A DNA stretch of 53,160 nucleotides. Source: Desulfurococcales archaeon (GTDB lineage: Archaea > Thermoproteota > Thermoprotei_A > Sulfolobales > NBVN01). The position numbers and the translations under genes were made by a program. Position 1 is the first letter of the stretch. Each line of letters starts with the position of its first letter. The notes under the pieces were generated by a model, which saw only the letters and a program-made list of their open reading frames with translations, was not told the DNA's origin and did no database searches. Below are positions 1 to 6,740 of the stretch, piece after piece. Where the stretch lies: assembly GCA_027002995.1 (NCBI GenBank), contig JALWZB010000155.1, positions 155,682 through 208,841 on the forward strand, in the 5' to 3' direction.

Positions 1-432
1 GTACAGGGCCTTGCCCTCTAGCCCACCTTTCTCCTTAGGAAGCTGCACGTTCACTGAAAGCTGGTGGCAAATGTTGGTTTTCCCGCTTCCGAACTCTCCG
101 AAGAATTCTGTTATGGTTTTCGTTTCTACGCCGCCTCCGAGCAGTTCGTCAAGGCGCTTAGATCCTGTGGTTATCCTGCCTAAGTTCATCCTTTCCCTTT
201 TCAGCTCGAGGGCCGTCTTGAACCTGAGGCCAAGCGCTTCCCTAGCTTTATTAACTATTCTCTGCGCTGTTGGTGTCGGTATTCCAACAACACTTGCTAA
301 CTCGCTAACATTAGCTACTGCGAGGGCCTCTAACGTCTTATATCCGGCTTCAGATAGCTTCCTAAGTAATGAGGGACTTAAACCTAGGTCCTCTAGGCTC
401 TTGACCCTCTTTTCAGTTTCGGCCTCTTCCAT
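1..432 (-). CDS. radA: DNA repair and recombination protein RadA, N-terminal part (runs off the window)
   Basis: RadA is the archaeal RecA/Rad51 recombinase that forms ATP-dependent filaments on single-stranded DNA for strand exchange. The visible 144 residues show the archaeal layout: a helix-hairpin-helix domain (about residues 10-65, with a [10 protein letters not shown] turn), a linker, then the start of the ATPase core with Walker A GEFGSGKT at 112-119. The ATG at 432 follows a purine-rich GAGGGGGT ribosome-binding site. The gene is cut by the window edge, so Walker B and the DNA-binding loops are not seen. Identity is secure from domain order and Walker motif. Confidence 0.96.
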   Translation of the reverse strand, partial: MEEAETEKRVKSLEDLGLSPSLLRKLSEAGYKTLEALAVANVSELASVVGIPTPTAQRIVNKAREALGLRFKTALELKRERMNLGRITTGSKRLDELLGGGVETKTITEFFGEFGSGKTNICHQLSVNVQLPKEKGGLEGKALY

Positions 433-609
433 TACCCCCTCTACACCAGTTGAAACCCTTTCTCTAGGCTATTAAGTTTTGTAGGCATGAGGTTGAACCT
501 TACGTGCCGTAGTCGATATTACCTAATGCTGGGGTATGATCATATGCGGTATTACATTAATGTCTTTATTTTTAATGCACTGTACTCAGAAGTTGATAGA
601 GGTTAGAGA

Positions 610-2286
610 ATGAGGGTCCTCTTAATTCATGCTGAGGATTTTTCATATGATGTAAAATCTAAGGCAGTCCGTGAGGCTGAGGAGGACATCAAGGGAAGGG
701 AATGTACCCGCGTGCAGAACGCACTGGTTGCTTTTACGGCTGTCGAGCAGAGTGACTGCAATGCCCCGCAGGAGTTCCTTTCGAATATCGCTCAGGACAT
801 ATGCCATCACGCACATAACGTTAAGGCAGAGAACATCGTGCTCTATCCGTACGCCCACCTCTCAAGCAATCTAGCTAAAGCTAAGTGCGCCCTACGAATC
901 CTTAAGGATCTCGAAACTACCTTAAGAGGAACCTGTACTGACGTAAGCATTATGCGAGCACCCTTCGGTTGGTATAAAGCTTTCAAAATAGCTTGCTATG
1001 GACACCCATTATCGGAACTTTCAAGAGAGTACCACATAAGCAACACATCGGCTCCTTTAAAACCCTCGAGGCTAATCGAGCAACTAAAGTGTGAAATTCT
1101 CTTGAAGGAGGACAATGACTTACAGCTTTTAGAACCCGGCACAGCTAAGTACGCCGATGTAATTAACCTGCTTGAGCAACTCATGGATACCAGAAAGAAC
1201 GCCTTAGATAGGGACTACATGAGTAGGGCGCGCCTACTTGCCAGTAAATTCGGGGTACTTAACCAGAGCTTCCTAGGCAAAGGGGAAATTATCGTCGCTG
1301 AAATACGTAGGCTTAACGAGAAGGTCATTCAACAGATAGGAGGAATAACAACGTTAAGTAAGGTAATGTCACTAGGAGGTTACACGGTGACTAGGAGGAG
1401 ACTAGGAACGGACTTACACGCACTATGCTCCTCCGTATACTTTAACATGAAGGAGTCAGGCATAATCAACGATATAGAGGACAAAGCGCTGTTGACTGAG
1501 GTCTCGTGGATAGGGAGTGCGGCATGTAACGGGGGAGGTGATCTACTATCCTCCGACACCGTCCCAATCTTCGTTCAGGCGTTTCGTGACTCCTCTAAAG
1601 CGCTGAGTTCGGCAGCTAGTATCATCAACATTGTTGCTGAAGTACTTACGAAATGCATGGGCATTGAGTTAATAGCCGTAGTGATTAGCAAGAAAAACAT
1701 TGCAAAGAAAGTTCTTGGTGAGTTAAGGTTGGCGCGGGCTATAGGTGTGGCTTGCGATGCTAATGATAGCGAATTCTTTGAGATAGCCCTAGCCACCACG
1801 CTTGGCAAGACACATATTCCGCTAACTTCTGTAACGCTCTTATCTTCGAGCGACTCATCCTCACCCGTGGTAGTAACATCGACTCTTACGGGCCCCTTCT
1901 TAAGGCTAATCTACACTATCTTTAGTAATGCTCTGCAGATGCTGGACTCCGGTAAAACACCCTATATCCCTACATGCGTGTCCCCTGTCCAGGCCCGCAT
2001 AATCCCCGTGAAGCCTGAGCATCGAGACTACGCTGAGAAGGTGCGTGGCAAGCTAGTTAATGAGGGCGTTCGAGCCGATGTAGATGCAAGGAACACCAGT
2101 TTGGGCAGGAGGATACGTGATGCGGGCAAGGAATGGGTGCCGTACATAGTCGTAGTCGGCGATAGGGAAGTGCTCTCTGGAACGGTTAACGTGCGTATGC
2201 GTGTCGAGGGTGTTCAAAGATCCATGAGTGTAGATGACTTAGTAAGAGTAGTCAAGACGACATGCCCATATATCTATGAGGAGTAG
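610..2286 (+). CDS. Editing-type threonyl-tRNA synthetase paralogue (ThrRS-ed)
   Basis: The N-terminal 145 residues match the archaeal ThrRS editing domain (D-aminoacyl-tRNA deacylase fold), with conserved-looking blocks VKAENIVLYPYAHLSS and APFGWYKAFKI followed by GHPLSELSR. The C-terminal 100 residues (from about 456) are a class II anticodon-binding domain with SLGRRIRDAG. The roughly 300 residues between show no recognisable class II motif 2 or 3, so aminoacylation activity looks lost. Crenarchaeota are known to split the job between a catalytic ThrRS and a separate ThrRS-ed that hydrolyses Ser-tRNA(Thr); this protein fits ThrRS-ed. A catalytic partner is not in the window. At 558 residues it is slightly shorter than a full ThrRS. 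Confidence 0.85.
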   Translation: MRVLLIHAEDFSYDVKSKAVREAEEDIKGRECTRVQNALVAFTAVEQSDCNAPQEFLSNIAQDICHHAHNVKAENIVLYPYAHLSSNLAKAKCALRILKDLETTLRGTCTDVSIMRAPFGWYKAFKIACYGHPLSELSREYHISNTSAPLKPSRLIEQLKCEILLKEDNDLQLLEPGTAKYADVINLLEQLMDTRKNALDRDYMSRARLLASKFGVLNQSFLGKGEIIVAEIRRLNEKVIQQIGGITTLSKVMSLGGYTVTRRRLGTDLHALCSSVYFNMKESGIINDIEDKALLTEVSWIGSAACNGGGDLLSSDTVPIFVQAFRDSSKALSSAASIINIVAEVLTKCMGIELIAVVISKKNIAKKVLGELRLARAIGVACDANDSEFFEIALATTLGKTHIPLTSVTLLSSSDSSSPVVVTSTLTGPFLRLIYTIFSNALQMLDSGKTPYIPTCVSPVQARIIPVKPEHRDYAEKVRGKLVNEGVRADVDARNTSLGRRIRDAGKEWVPYIVVVGDREVLSGTVNVRMRVEGVQRSMSVDDLVRVVKTTCPYIYEE

Positions 2287-2297
2287 TTTTAATGAAT

Positions 2298-2358
2298 GAG
2301 TGAATGATGAGCGTTGCCGGTCTGATTGGATGATGTTAATGCACCTCCCCTGACCAAC
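2298..2358 (+). ncRNA. Candidate box C/D sRNA 1
   Basis: The gap between ThrRS-ed and the zinc-ribbon gene holds the four boxes of an archaeal C/D guide RNA in the right order and spacing: box C ATGATGA (2304-2310), box D' CTGA (2322-2325), box C' ATGATGT (2330-2336) and box D CTGA (2350-2353). The two guide segments are 11 nt (2311-2321) and 13 nt (2337-2349), normal for 2'-O-methylation guides. The terminal stem is weak. Targets were not determined, and the ends are approximate. Confidence 0.68.
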
Positions 2359-2374
2359 TAATTTAATTGAAGCG

Positions 2375-2524
2375 TTAGTCTAATCTCTCAAGGATCTCAT
2401 GAAACGTGTTTTTCTTACATTTCGGGCAGTAGTGATAGATCTTATCCATGTCGCTTATGTTATAGCTGACCTTAAGAACCCAGACAAAACCACACTTCGT
2501 GCACCTAAGTTTCCACGATGTCAT
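2375..2524 (-). CDS. Small zinc-ribbon protein, 49 aa
   Basis: This short reading frame encodes a 49-residue protein with two CxxC knuckles (Cys8/Cys11 and Cys33/Cys36) separated by 21 residues, the pattern of a single zinc ribbon. It is basic overall. The ATG at 2524 is preceded by GGTGG at good spacing. Small zinc-ribbon proteins of this kind are common in archaeal translation and transcription loci, but no specific family was recognised. It ends 17 nt past the D-box end of the neighbouring C/D sRNA candidate on the other strand. Confidence 0.65.
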   Translation of the reverse strand: MTSWKLRCTKCGFVWVLKVSYNISDMDKIYHYCPKCKKNTFHEILERLD

Positions 2525-2640
2525 TGTCTACTCCACCTTTTCATGACAGATAAGGATTAAAAGCTCTCTGAGAACACATTTTCACGAGACTACGTGGATG
2601 ACCTCTGGTGGGCCCGTGGCTCAGCCAGGCAGAGCGGCGG

Positions 2641-2657
2641 ACCCCTTCGGGGCCGGA
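2641..2657 (+). other. tRNA-Trp intron 1 (17 nt, position 30/31)
   Basis: The intron folds as a 3-bp stem CCC/GGG with a 4-nt loop. It is flanked by a 3-nt bulge (GG|A), a 4-bp core helix of C2635-C2638 with G2652-G2655, and a second 3-nt bulge (GA|G). Outside that, GAG 2632-2634 pairs with CTC 2659-2661. This is a textbook bulge-helix-bulge for the archaeal splicing endonuclease at a non-canonical tRNA position. Confidence 0.82.
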
Positions 2658-2664
2658 GCTCCAG

Positions 2665-2723
2665 TCCAACACTACGGGTCTGCGGACCTGGTGAGGGATG
2701 ACATAAAGAATCCCCTGGGAGAG
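2665..2723 (+). other. tRNA-Trp intron 2 (59 nt, canonical position 37/38)
   Basis: The core helix is C2659-C2662 (CTCC) with G2718-G2721 (GGAG), with 3-nt bulges AG|T and AG|A. The intron interior contains a GGGAT/ATCCC hairpin (2695-2699 with 2710-2714). An intron at 37/38 is common in archaeal tRNA-Trp. I see no convincing guide-RNA boxes inside it. Confidence 0.85.
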
Positions 2724-2891
2724 ACCCGTAGGTCGGGGGTTCAAATCCCCCCGGGCCCACCACACCCCAAGCGGGGCGAAAGGGCTCCTAACCTTTTCTA
2801 CCACATCCCTAAGGTTTATCCTACGGGTGCCTAAGCTATAGGATAACTTACGTTAGAGCGATTACACTTAGCTGGCGCGGGAGGAGCTAAT

Positions 2892-2966
2892 GGTATTCAG
2901 CGCTTTGGCCCCACATCATAGCGTGAGGCTCAGCTAGGGGATCCTTCCCTTAACTCATCATTACTT
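2892..2966 (-). ncRNA. Candidate box C/D sRNA 2
   Basis: On the minus strand, downstream of the KH-protein gene, the boxes are C ATGATGA (2955-2961), D' CTGA (2930-2933), C' ATGATGT (2913-2919) and D CTGA (2897-2900). The C'-D guide is 12 nt (2901-2912). The C-D' interval is 21 nt, longer than usual, so only its 3' part would act as guide. GTA/TAC can form a short terminal stem. The C' box is identical to that of candidate 1. Ends are approximate. Confidence 0.58.
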
Positions 2967-3007
2967 TTAATTCCTAAAGTTCCTATATCGAGTTCCTTTC
3001 AATTATG

Positions 3008-3610
3008 TTACTCGAGTGGATTAAAGCTCCAGTACTCCGTCATTCTCCTCCTCTTAACTTCCCTCATGAGCCTGTCAATGTACTTGTAAACGGTGGAGTG
3101 TTTACGTCCTTGAATTAACATTTCGAGCGCCTCTCTGGCGACCTGCGCGCTCTCATAATCTCCTATTATGACTACCTTGTCCCGGCCAATGTTTATTGTG
3201 GTGCCGGTCATTTGCTCTATGTTCCTCCGTGCTTTCCCTTTCTCACCGATTAGCCTTCCCTTAATTCTCTTAAGGTGATTGGGTGATTCTCCGATCGCCT
3301 CCTTTAGGTCTATTATCATTAACACCTGATCCTCCTCGAGAACCCTCCACGCTTTCTCGGGGGACACGCCAGCTGCGACCGCCCTTATGAAGTCTCGGGC
3401 CTTGAGTAACCTGTCAACCCGGGTTGCTGGTGTGGCTGGCTCTATTATCACCGCACCATTTGTGCTGTCCACCGTGATCTTTGTGCCAGTCCTGGCCTCT
3501 AGTTCCCGCAGTACCTTGCCACCTTCACCGATTAACGCACCTATCCTGTCCACCGGGATTCTTAGGTATAGCCTCGTTGCTCCTGGCGTTAAGTCTCCTT
3601 CCTGACTCAC
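3008..3610 (-). CDS. KH-domain RNA-binding protein, archaeal Dim2/Pno1 homologue
   Basis: The 200-residue protein has two KH domains: KH1 (about 12-60) with the IGEGGK loop and KH2 (about 105-165) with IGEKGK. This two-KH form is the archaeal counterpart of eukaryotic Pno1/Dim2, which binds the 3' end region of pre-16S/18S rRNA late in small-subunit assembly. It is the last gene of an operon with aIF1A and RIO1, an association common in archaea; in eukaryotes Dim2 and RIO kinases act on the same late pre-40S particles. The start follows GGGAGCGTG. No defect is seen. Confidence 0.9.
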   Translation of the reverse strand: MSQEGDLTPGATRLYLRIPVDRIGALIGEGGKVLRELEARTGTKITVDSTNGAVIIEPATPATRVDRLLKARDFIRAVAAGVSPEKAWRVLEEDQVLMIIDLKEAIGESPNHLKRIKGRLIGEKGKARRNIEQMTGTTINIGRDKVVIIGDYESAQVAREALEMLIQGRKHSTVYKYIDRLMREVKRRRMTEYWSFNPLE

Positions 3611-3643
3611 GCTCCCACCTCTACACTAAAATGTCTCCACAGG

Positions 3644-4336
3644 TTAAGAAATCAGTGCTAGGTACCCTTTTAGGTCCTCGCCTGTTACGAACCTAAACAT
3701 TTCCCTTATATCTGGGGTATCTATACCTACTTCGTCACTGAAGAAGCGTTTGATATTCCTTAAGTCCCTGACTAGTAGTTCCATGGCGTGAGGATGACTT
3801 ATCTTTACGGCTTGGCTCACATCAATTATGTAGTGCTTACCTCGCCATACCATTACATTATACTCGCTGAGGTCGCCGTGAACCAAGCGCGCGCCCCTGT
3901 ATGCTTTACGTACGTCGTCAAGCACCGCCCAGAAGATCCTTTCATACTCTTTGTCATCTAGGCTTACCTCTTTAAGGAGCGGTGCCCTCACCCCCTTCTC
4001 CCCAATGAACTGAAGCACTAGGATATTGTCATGCTGCGCTATAGGCTCCGGGACAGAAACGCCTGCATTGTATAGTAACTTGTAGTTTTTGAATTCCTTC
4101 CGTGCCCATAATATCATTAGTTTCCTGGTTGACTTAGGTATGTAGGAATCGAACCTCGGGTCGCCAATTATGTATTTTAGCATACCTTTCTTGAACTCCG
4201 CTGTCGCTGTTAAGTATATTTTAACTGCTAAGTCAACGCCCTTAGGTGAAACCCCCCAGTAAACTCGGGCCTCTTTTCCAGCACTCACTACCCCCTTTAA
4301 CTCGTAGAGCACGCCTCTTCGAACTAGGTCCAGCAA
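3644..4336 (-). CDS. rio1: RIO1-type serine/threonine protein kinase
   Basis: RIO kinases are atypical protein kinases/ATPases of small-subunit maturation. Visible are the glycine-poor nucleotide loop STGKEA-like VSAGKEARVY, the ATP-binding lysine in AVKIY (Lys39), the catalytic loop HGDLSEYN (Asp155, Asn160) and the metal-binding IIDVSQ (Asp172). The given start is TTG 4336. The same frame stays open for about 43 more codons upstream, to 4465, and that stretch resembles the usual RIO1 N-terminal helix region, yet it has no ATG, GTG or TTG. An ATA at 4463-4465 sits 5 nt after GGTGAG and could be the real start (273 aa). Overlaps the end of aIF1A in that case. Confidence 0.9.
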   Translation of the reverse strand: MLDLVRRGVLYELKGVVSAGKEARVYWGVSPKGVDLAVKIYLTATAEFKKGMLKYIIGDPRFDSYIPKSTRKLMILWARKEFKNYKLLYNAGVSVPEPIAQHDNILVLQFIGEKGVRAPLLKEVSLDDKEYERIFWAVLDDVRKAYRGARLVHGDLSEYNVMVWRGKHYIIDVSQAVKISHPHAMELLVRDLRNIKRFFSDEVGIDTPDIREMFRFVTGEDLKGYLALIS

Positions 4337-4464
4337 TGATTTTACGGTGGCGGCGTCGAAAACCTCCTCTACGGTTTCAAATAAGTCTTTATCTACCTCT
4401 CGTCTCTCCTTGCCTGTTATCCTGTAGTACTCGTCCAGAAACCTGTCAATGTCTTTCCGCGCTA

Positions 4465-4806
4465 TTAGAACTCACCCTCGTACTCAAGGAGCGCGGGATC
4501 GAGGTATCCCTGCTCTAGAAGTTTTTTCTTTTCGTCGCGGGTGTACCTGTACAGTACGTCGCCACGGTCGTCACGGAATTCCCAGATACCTAGCAATACT
4601 ATGTCCTTCTTATTTATCCACATCCTACGCCGTAACTTGCCGGGTATCCTAGCCATCCTCTCCTTACCGTCCATACAGAATACCTTCACGTAGTTGCCCC
4701 CAATAATGTCCGTAACCACGCATAGCACCTGCCCTTCCTCTGTTGGTAAGAGAAGCTCTTCGCTCTCTTCATGTCGGGCTTTTTTCTTTTTCTTTCCTTT
4801 AGCCAC
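4465..4806 (-). CDS. Translation initiation factor aIF1A
   Basis: aIF1A (homologue of bacterial IF1) binds the A site of the small subunit during initiation. The 113-residue protein has a lysine-rich N-terminal tail followed by an S1/OB-fold (about 20-95) with GNYVKVFCMDGKERMARIPGK and the IVLLGIWEF strand typical of eIF1A. It sits between NMD3 (13 nt upstream) and RIO1 in a same-strand operon. Length is normal for the family. Confidence 0.95.
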   Translation of the reverse strand: MAKGKKKKKARHEESEELLLPTEEGQVLCVVTDIIGGNYVKVFCMDGKERMARIPGKLRRRMWINKKDIVLLGIWEFRDDRGDVLYRYTRDEKKKLLEQGYLDPALLEYEGEF

Positions 4807-4819
4807 TTTCCCTATCCAC

Positions 4820-5854
4820 CTATATGAGTAGGTATGCCTTACCCTTATAAATTAGTATTTTAACACGTGATCCGAGGTTGAGTATTCTCGGGGATTTAAT
4901 GAAGTATATGTTGCCTGAGCCCGTAGCTTGAACGACAGCCTTCCCTCCCTCGTAGTTTAGTATCCTCCCATCTAGGACGGCGTAGTCTTTCTCGTTTAAG
5001 TACCTGAAATCGCCTTTCCATATGTCATCATGCCTGAGTGACAGGATTTTACCGTCGCTTAACCTCTTAATTATCACTCTTCCCTTCTTTAGTCTCATAA
5101 CCTCGGCAGGTTCCCCTTCATACTCTATGATGTCACCAGAAACCAGACCTGGTAGTCTAGCTGAAATGGTTAGCTTGCTCCTGCGTTTCCCACCTAGGTA
5201 CCCCGTGTTCTCCCATGTCATGGTTATCTTTGCGGCGTACTCTCTTTTCAGTATATTCGCTACATAGCGTCCAATCGCTTGATTACTTAACTTAACGTCC
5301 ACACCATCCTTATGCTCCTTAATTTCAACTATACTCTCCCTGAATTCCTTAACCCTAGCTAACCTATTGCCTATGTCGCGCATCACGTCAAACCTCACAG
5401 GCGCTACGGTCCTTATCTGAAGCATTGCTTCGTAACTTCCGCTACGGCTACGTAGGCATAAGGGGCAGGGCTTCTTATGTAGCTCCACGTGAGTTACGGC
5501 GTCCTGGGATAGGCTTACGTCTTTGTAGCGAGCCATTATGCGTAAGTGAATCACTCCGGAATCCATCCTCACGACCTTTACCTTCACATTCTCTAGCCCG
5601 GGGTAGATGTTGTGCCTCTTCACTATAGTTTCGTTTATGAAGTACTCAATAGCATCCTCCACGCTCTCTCCTACGCGAACCCAATCTCCATGGACGTAGA
5701 GCGCCCCACATATGGGACACATCGTAACCCGTATCTTTGTCGGTAACTCTAGTATCCCTCTCTCCCTCATGAAGCATTTCGGGCATAAACCGTCTATTAT
5801 AGGGGTATCGGGTCCTTCCTCTCGACCACAACGCACGCAGAATCTCCTACCCAT
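4820..5854 (-). CDS. nmd3: NMD3 family ribosome-biogenesis protein
   Basis: Archaeal NMD3 is related to the eukaryotic 60S export adaptor and binds the large subunit. Several CxxC pairs in the first 140 residues (CVRC, CPKC, CPIC and CPLC) form the N-terminal zinc-binding region, followed by the eL-like and OB-type domains of NMD3. At 344 residues it lacks the eukaryotic nuclear export tail, as expected. ATG 5854 follows GGTTGGAACC. Neighbours aIF2-beta, DUF424 and aIF1A place it in a translation operon. Confidence 0.93.
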   Translation of the reverse strand: MGRRFCVRCGREEGPDTPIIDGLCPKCFMRERGILELPTKIRVTMCPICGALYVHGDWVRVGESVEDAIEYFINETIVKRHNIYPGLENVKVKVVRMDSGVIHLRIMARYKDVSLSQDAVTHVELHKKPCPLCLRSRSGSYEAMLQIRTVAPVRFDVMRDIGNRLARVKEFRESIVEIKEHKDGVDVKLSNQAIGRYVANILKREYAAKITMTWENTGYLGGKRRSKLTISARLPGLVSGDIIEYEGEPAEVMRLKKGRVIIKRLSDGKILSLRHDDIWKGDFRYLNEKDYAVLDGRILNYEGGKAVVQATGSGNIYFIKSPRILNLGSRVKILIYKGKAYLLI

Positions 5855-5884
5855 GGTTCCAACCTGAGCGAGTACCTCTAATCC

Positions 5885-6220
5885 TCACATCCTTACGAAA
5901 TGTGCGTAAGGTACCCCATTCACTTTCAACACTGATTCTGGGTGTATTAAGCCAGCACGTACGGCGCTCTCCACAATGTTCTTCCCGACAAGCATGCCTG
6001 TGTAGGCCTGTTTGATGTAGTCTAGGGCCTCACTCACGTCCGCAAGGAAGCCTCCGAAGAATTCCTCATTTACCTCTAGCCTAACCTCCCCCTCACTATA
6101 TGTTTTACCTAGCGCGTCCTCATCGCAAATAGCCACAACTACCCTAGGGTACCCTAACTCATCACTCACATCATGAACCTTCACGTACACTTTACCACTG
6201 TTTTCAGTATGCTGCTTCAT
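5885..6220 (-). CDS. DUF424 family protein
   Basis: The 111-residue protein matches the archaeal DUF424 family, recognisable by the ICDEDALGKTYSEG segment, the LVGKNIVESAVRAGLIHPESVL helix-turn block, and its position between aIF2-beta and NMD3, a pairing conserved in many archaea. The molecular function is not established; genomic context points to translation. No transmembrane segment or metal motif is visible. Confidence 0.85.
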   Translation of the reverse strand: MKQHTENSGKVYVKVHDVSDELGYPRVVVAICDEDALGKTYSEGEVRLEVNEEFFGGFLADVSEALDYIKQAYTGMLVGKNIVESAVRAGLIHPESVLKVNGVPYAHFVRM

Positions 6221-6246
6221 AATCGTTCAGTCCTTGGTGTAAGCCC

Positions 6247-6666
6247 TTATATTGGTTTTACGGGTGTTTCAGCACCGCAGGCTAAACACCTGATGATCCA
6301 CACCTTGCCCTTCCTCCTTAGCTCAGTCTGGTATGATCCGCAAGTTTGGCACTTAACGTAAGTGTCTAGGAATCGCTTGAATAATGAGTTGATTGTCTGC
6401 GTTGATACCCTTGAATATATTGTGAATACTCCCGAATCATCTATCGATCCCCTTGCAGCGAGCTCCTTCAGAAGGTACCTAGCACAGATTCTCGGCTCAC
6501 GGAGTAGGACATCACACACTTCCTTGAAGTTCTTTATATGCGTCTGTAGGCCGACATGCACTATGTTTAGTGATGGTATGTCCAGCTTCGGAGGTTCTCT
6601 CCGCTCAGGCAACCTCTCGTATAGGCGATCCAGCAACCGTTGGTAGTCCAGCACGTCATCCTCCAT
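6247..6666 (-). CDS. Translation initiation factor aIF2 subunit beta
   Basis: aIF2-beta is part of the aIF2 heterotrimer that delivers initiator Met-tRNA to the ribosome. The 139-residue protein has the N-terminal helix (about 1-30) that binds aIF2-gamma, the central alpha-beta domain with LNIVHVGLQTHIKNF, and a C-terminal zinc ribbon with CQTCG and CLACG. It is the first gene of the minus-strand operon and diverges from the methylthiotransferase gene. Confidence 0.95.
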   Translation of the reverse strand: MEDDVLDYQRLLDRLYERLPERREPPKLDIPSLNIVHVGLQTHIKNFKEVCDVLLREPRICARYLLKELAARGSIDDSGVFTIYSRVSTQTINSLFKRFLDTYVKCQTCGSYQTELRRKGKVWIIRCLACGAETPVKPI

Positions 6667-6740
6667 TTAACGCACCACTAAGGCTTGTTGCTCTGAAGTT
6701 TTTAAGCTGATTTATCGGGCTATACCGATGGACAAGGCTA

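Larger units (their letters stand above)
2610..2762 (+). tRNA. tRNA-Trp (CCA), with two introns; CCA end encoded
   Basis: Acceptor arms GGGCCCG (2610-2616) and CGGGCCC (2752-2758), D arm GCTC/GAGC and T arm GGGGG/CCCCC (loop TTCAAAT) are clear, with A73 and an encoded CCA at 2760-2762. Two introns interrupt it. Removing 2641-2657 (17 nt, position 30/31) and 2665-2723 (59 nt, position 37/38) leaves a 5-bp anticodon stem GCGGG/CCCGT, loop CTCCAGA and a 5-nt variable loop AGGTC, so the anticodon is CCA (Trp). The mature tRNA is 74 nt plus CCA. Each splice site pair lies in a consensus bulge-helix-bulge: core CGGC/GCCG for the first and CTCC/GGAG for the second. No TATA box is evident at the usual -25; a TTAAAA lies about 55 nt upstream. 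Confidence 0.9.

Noticed and set aside
11-475. 154-residue plus-strand frame at the left edge
   Set aside because: It is antisense to radA, whose HhH domain and Walker A are unmistakable.
2665-2723. Guide RNA inside the tRNA-Trp intron, as in some Euryarchaeota
   Set aside because: GGGATGA resembles a C box, but no D or D' box follows within the intron.
2637-2734. tRNA at 2610 as Arg (GCG) or Ala (TGC), using ACGGGTCTGCGGA as the anticodon arm
   Set aside because: These readings need a non-U33 loop or odd variable loop and lack BHB motifs; G3-C70 also argues against Ala. The Trp reading gives a perfect stem, loop and two BHBs.
2541-2834. Open reading frames of 78-87 aa across 2541-2834 on both strands
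   Set aside because: They lie over the tRNA-Trp gene and read tRNA sequence.
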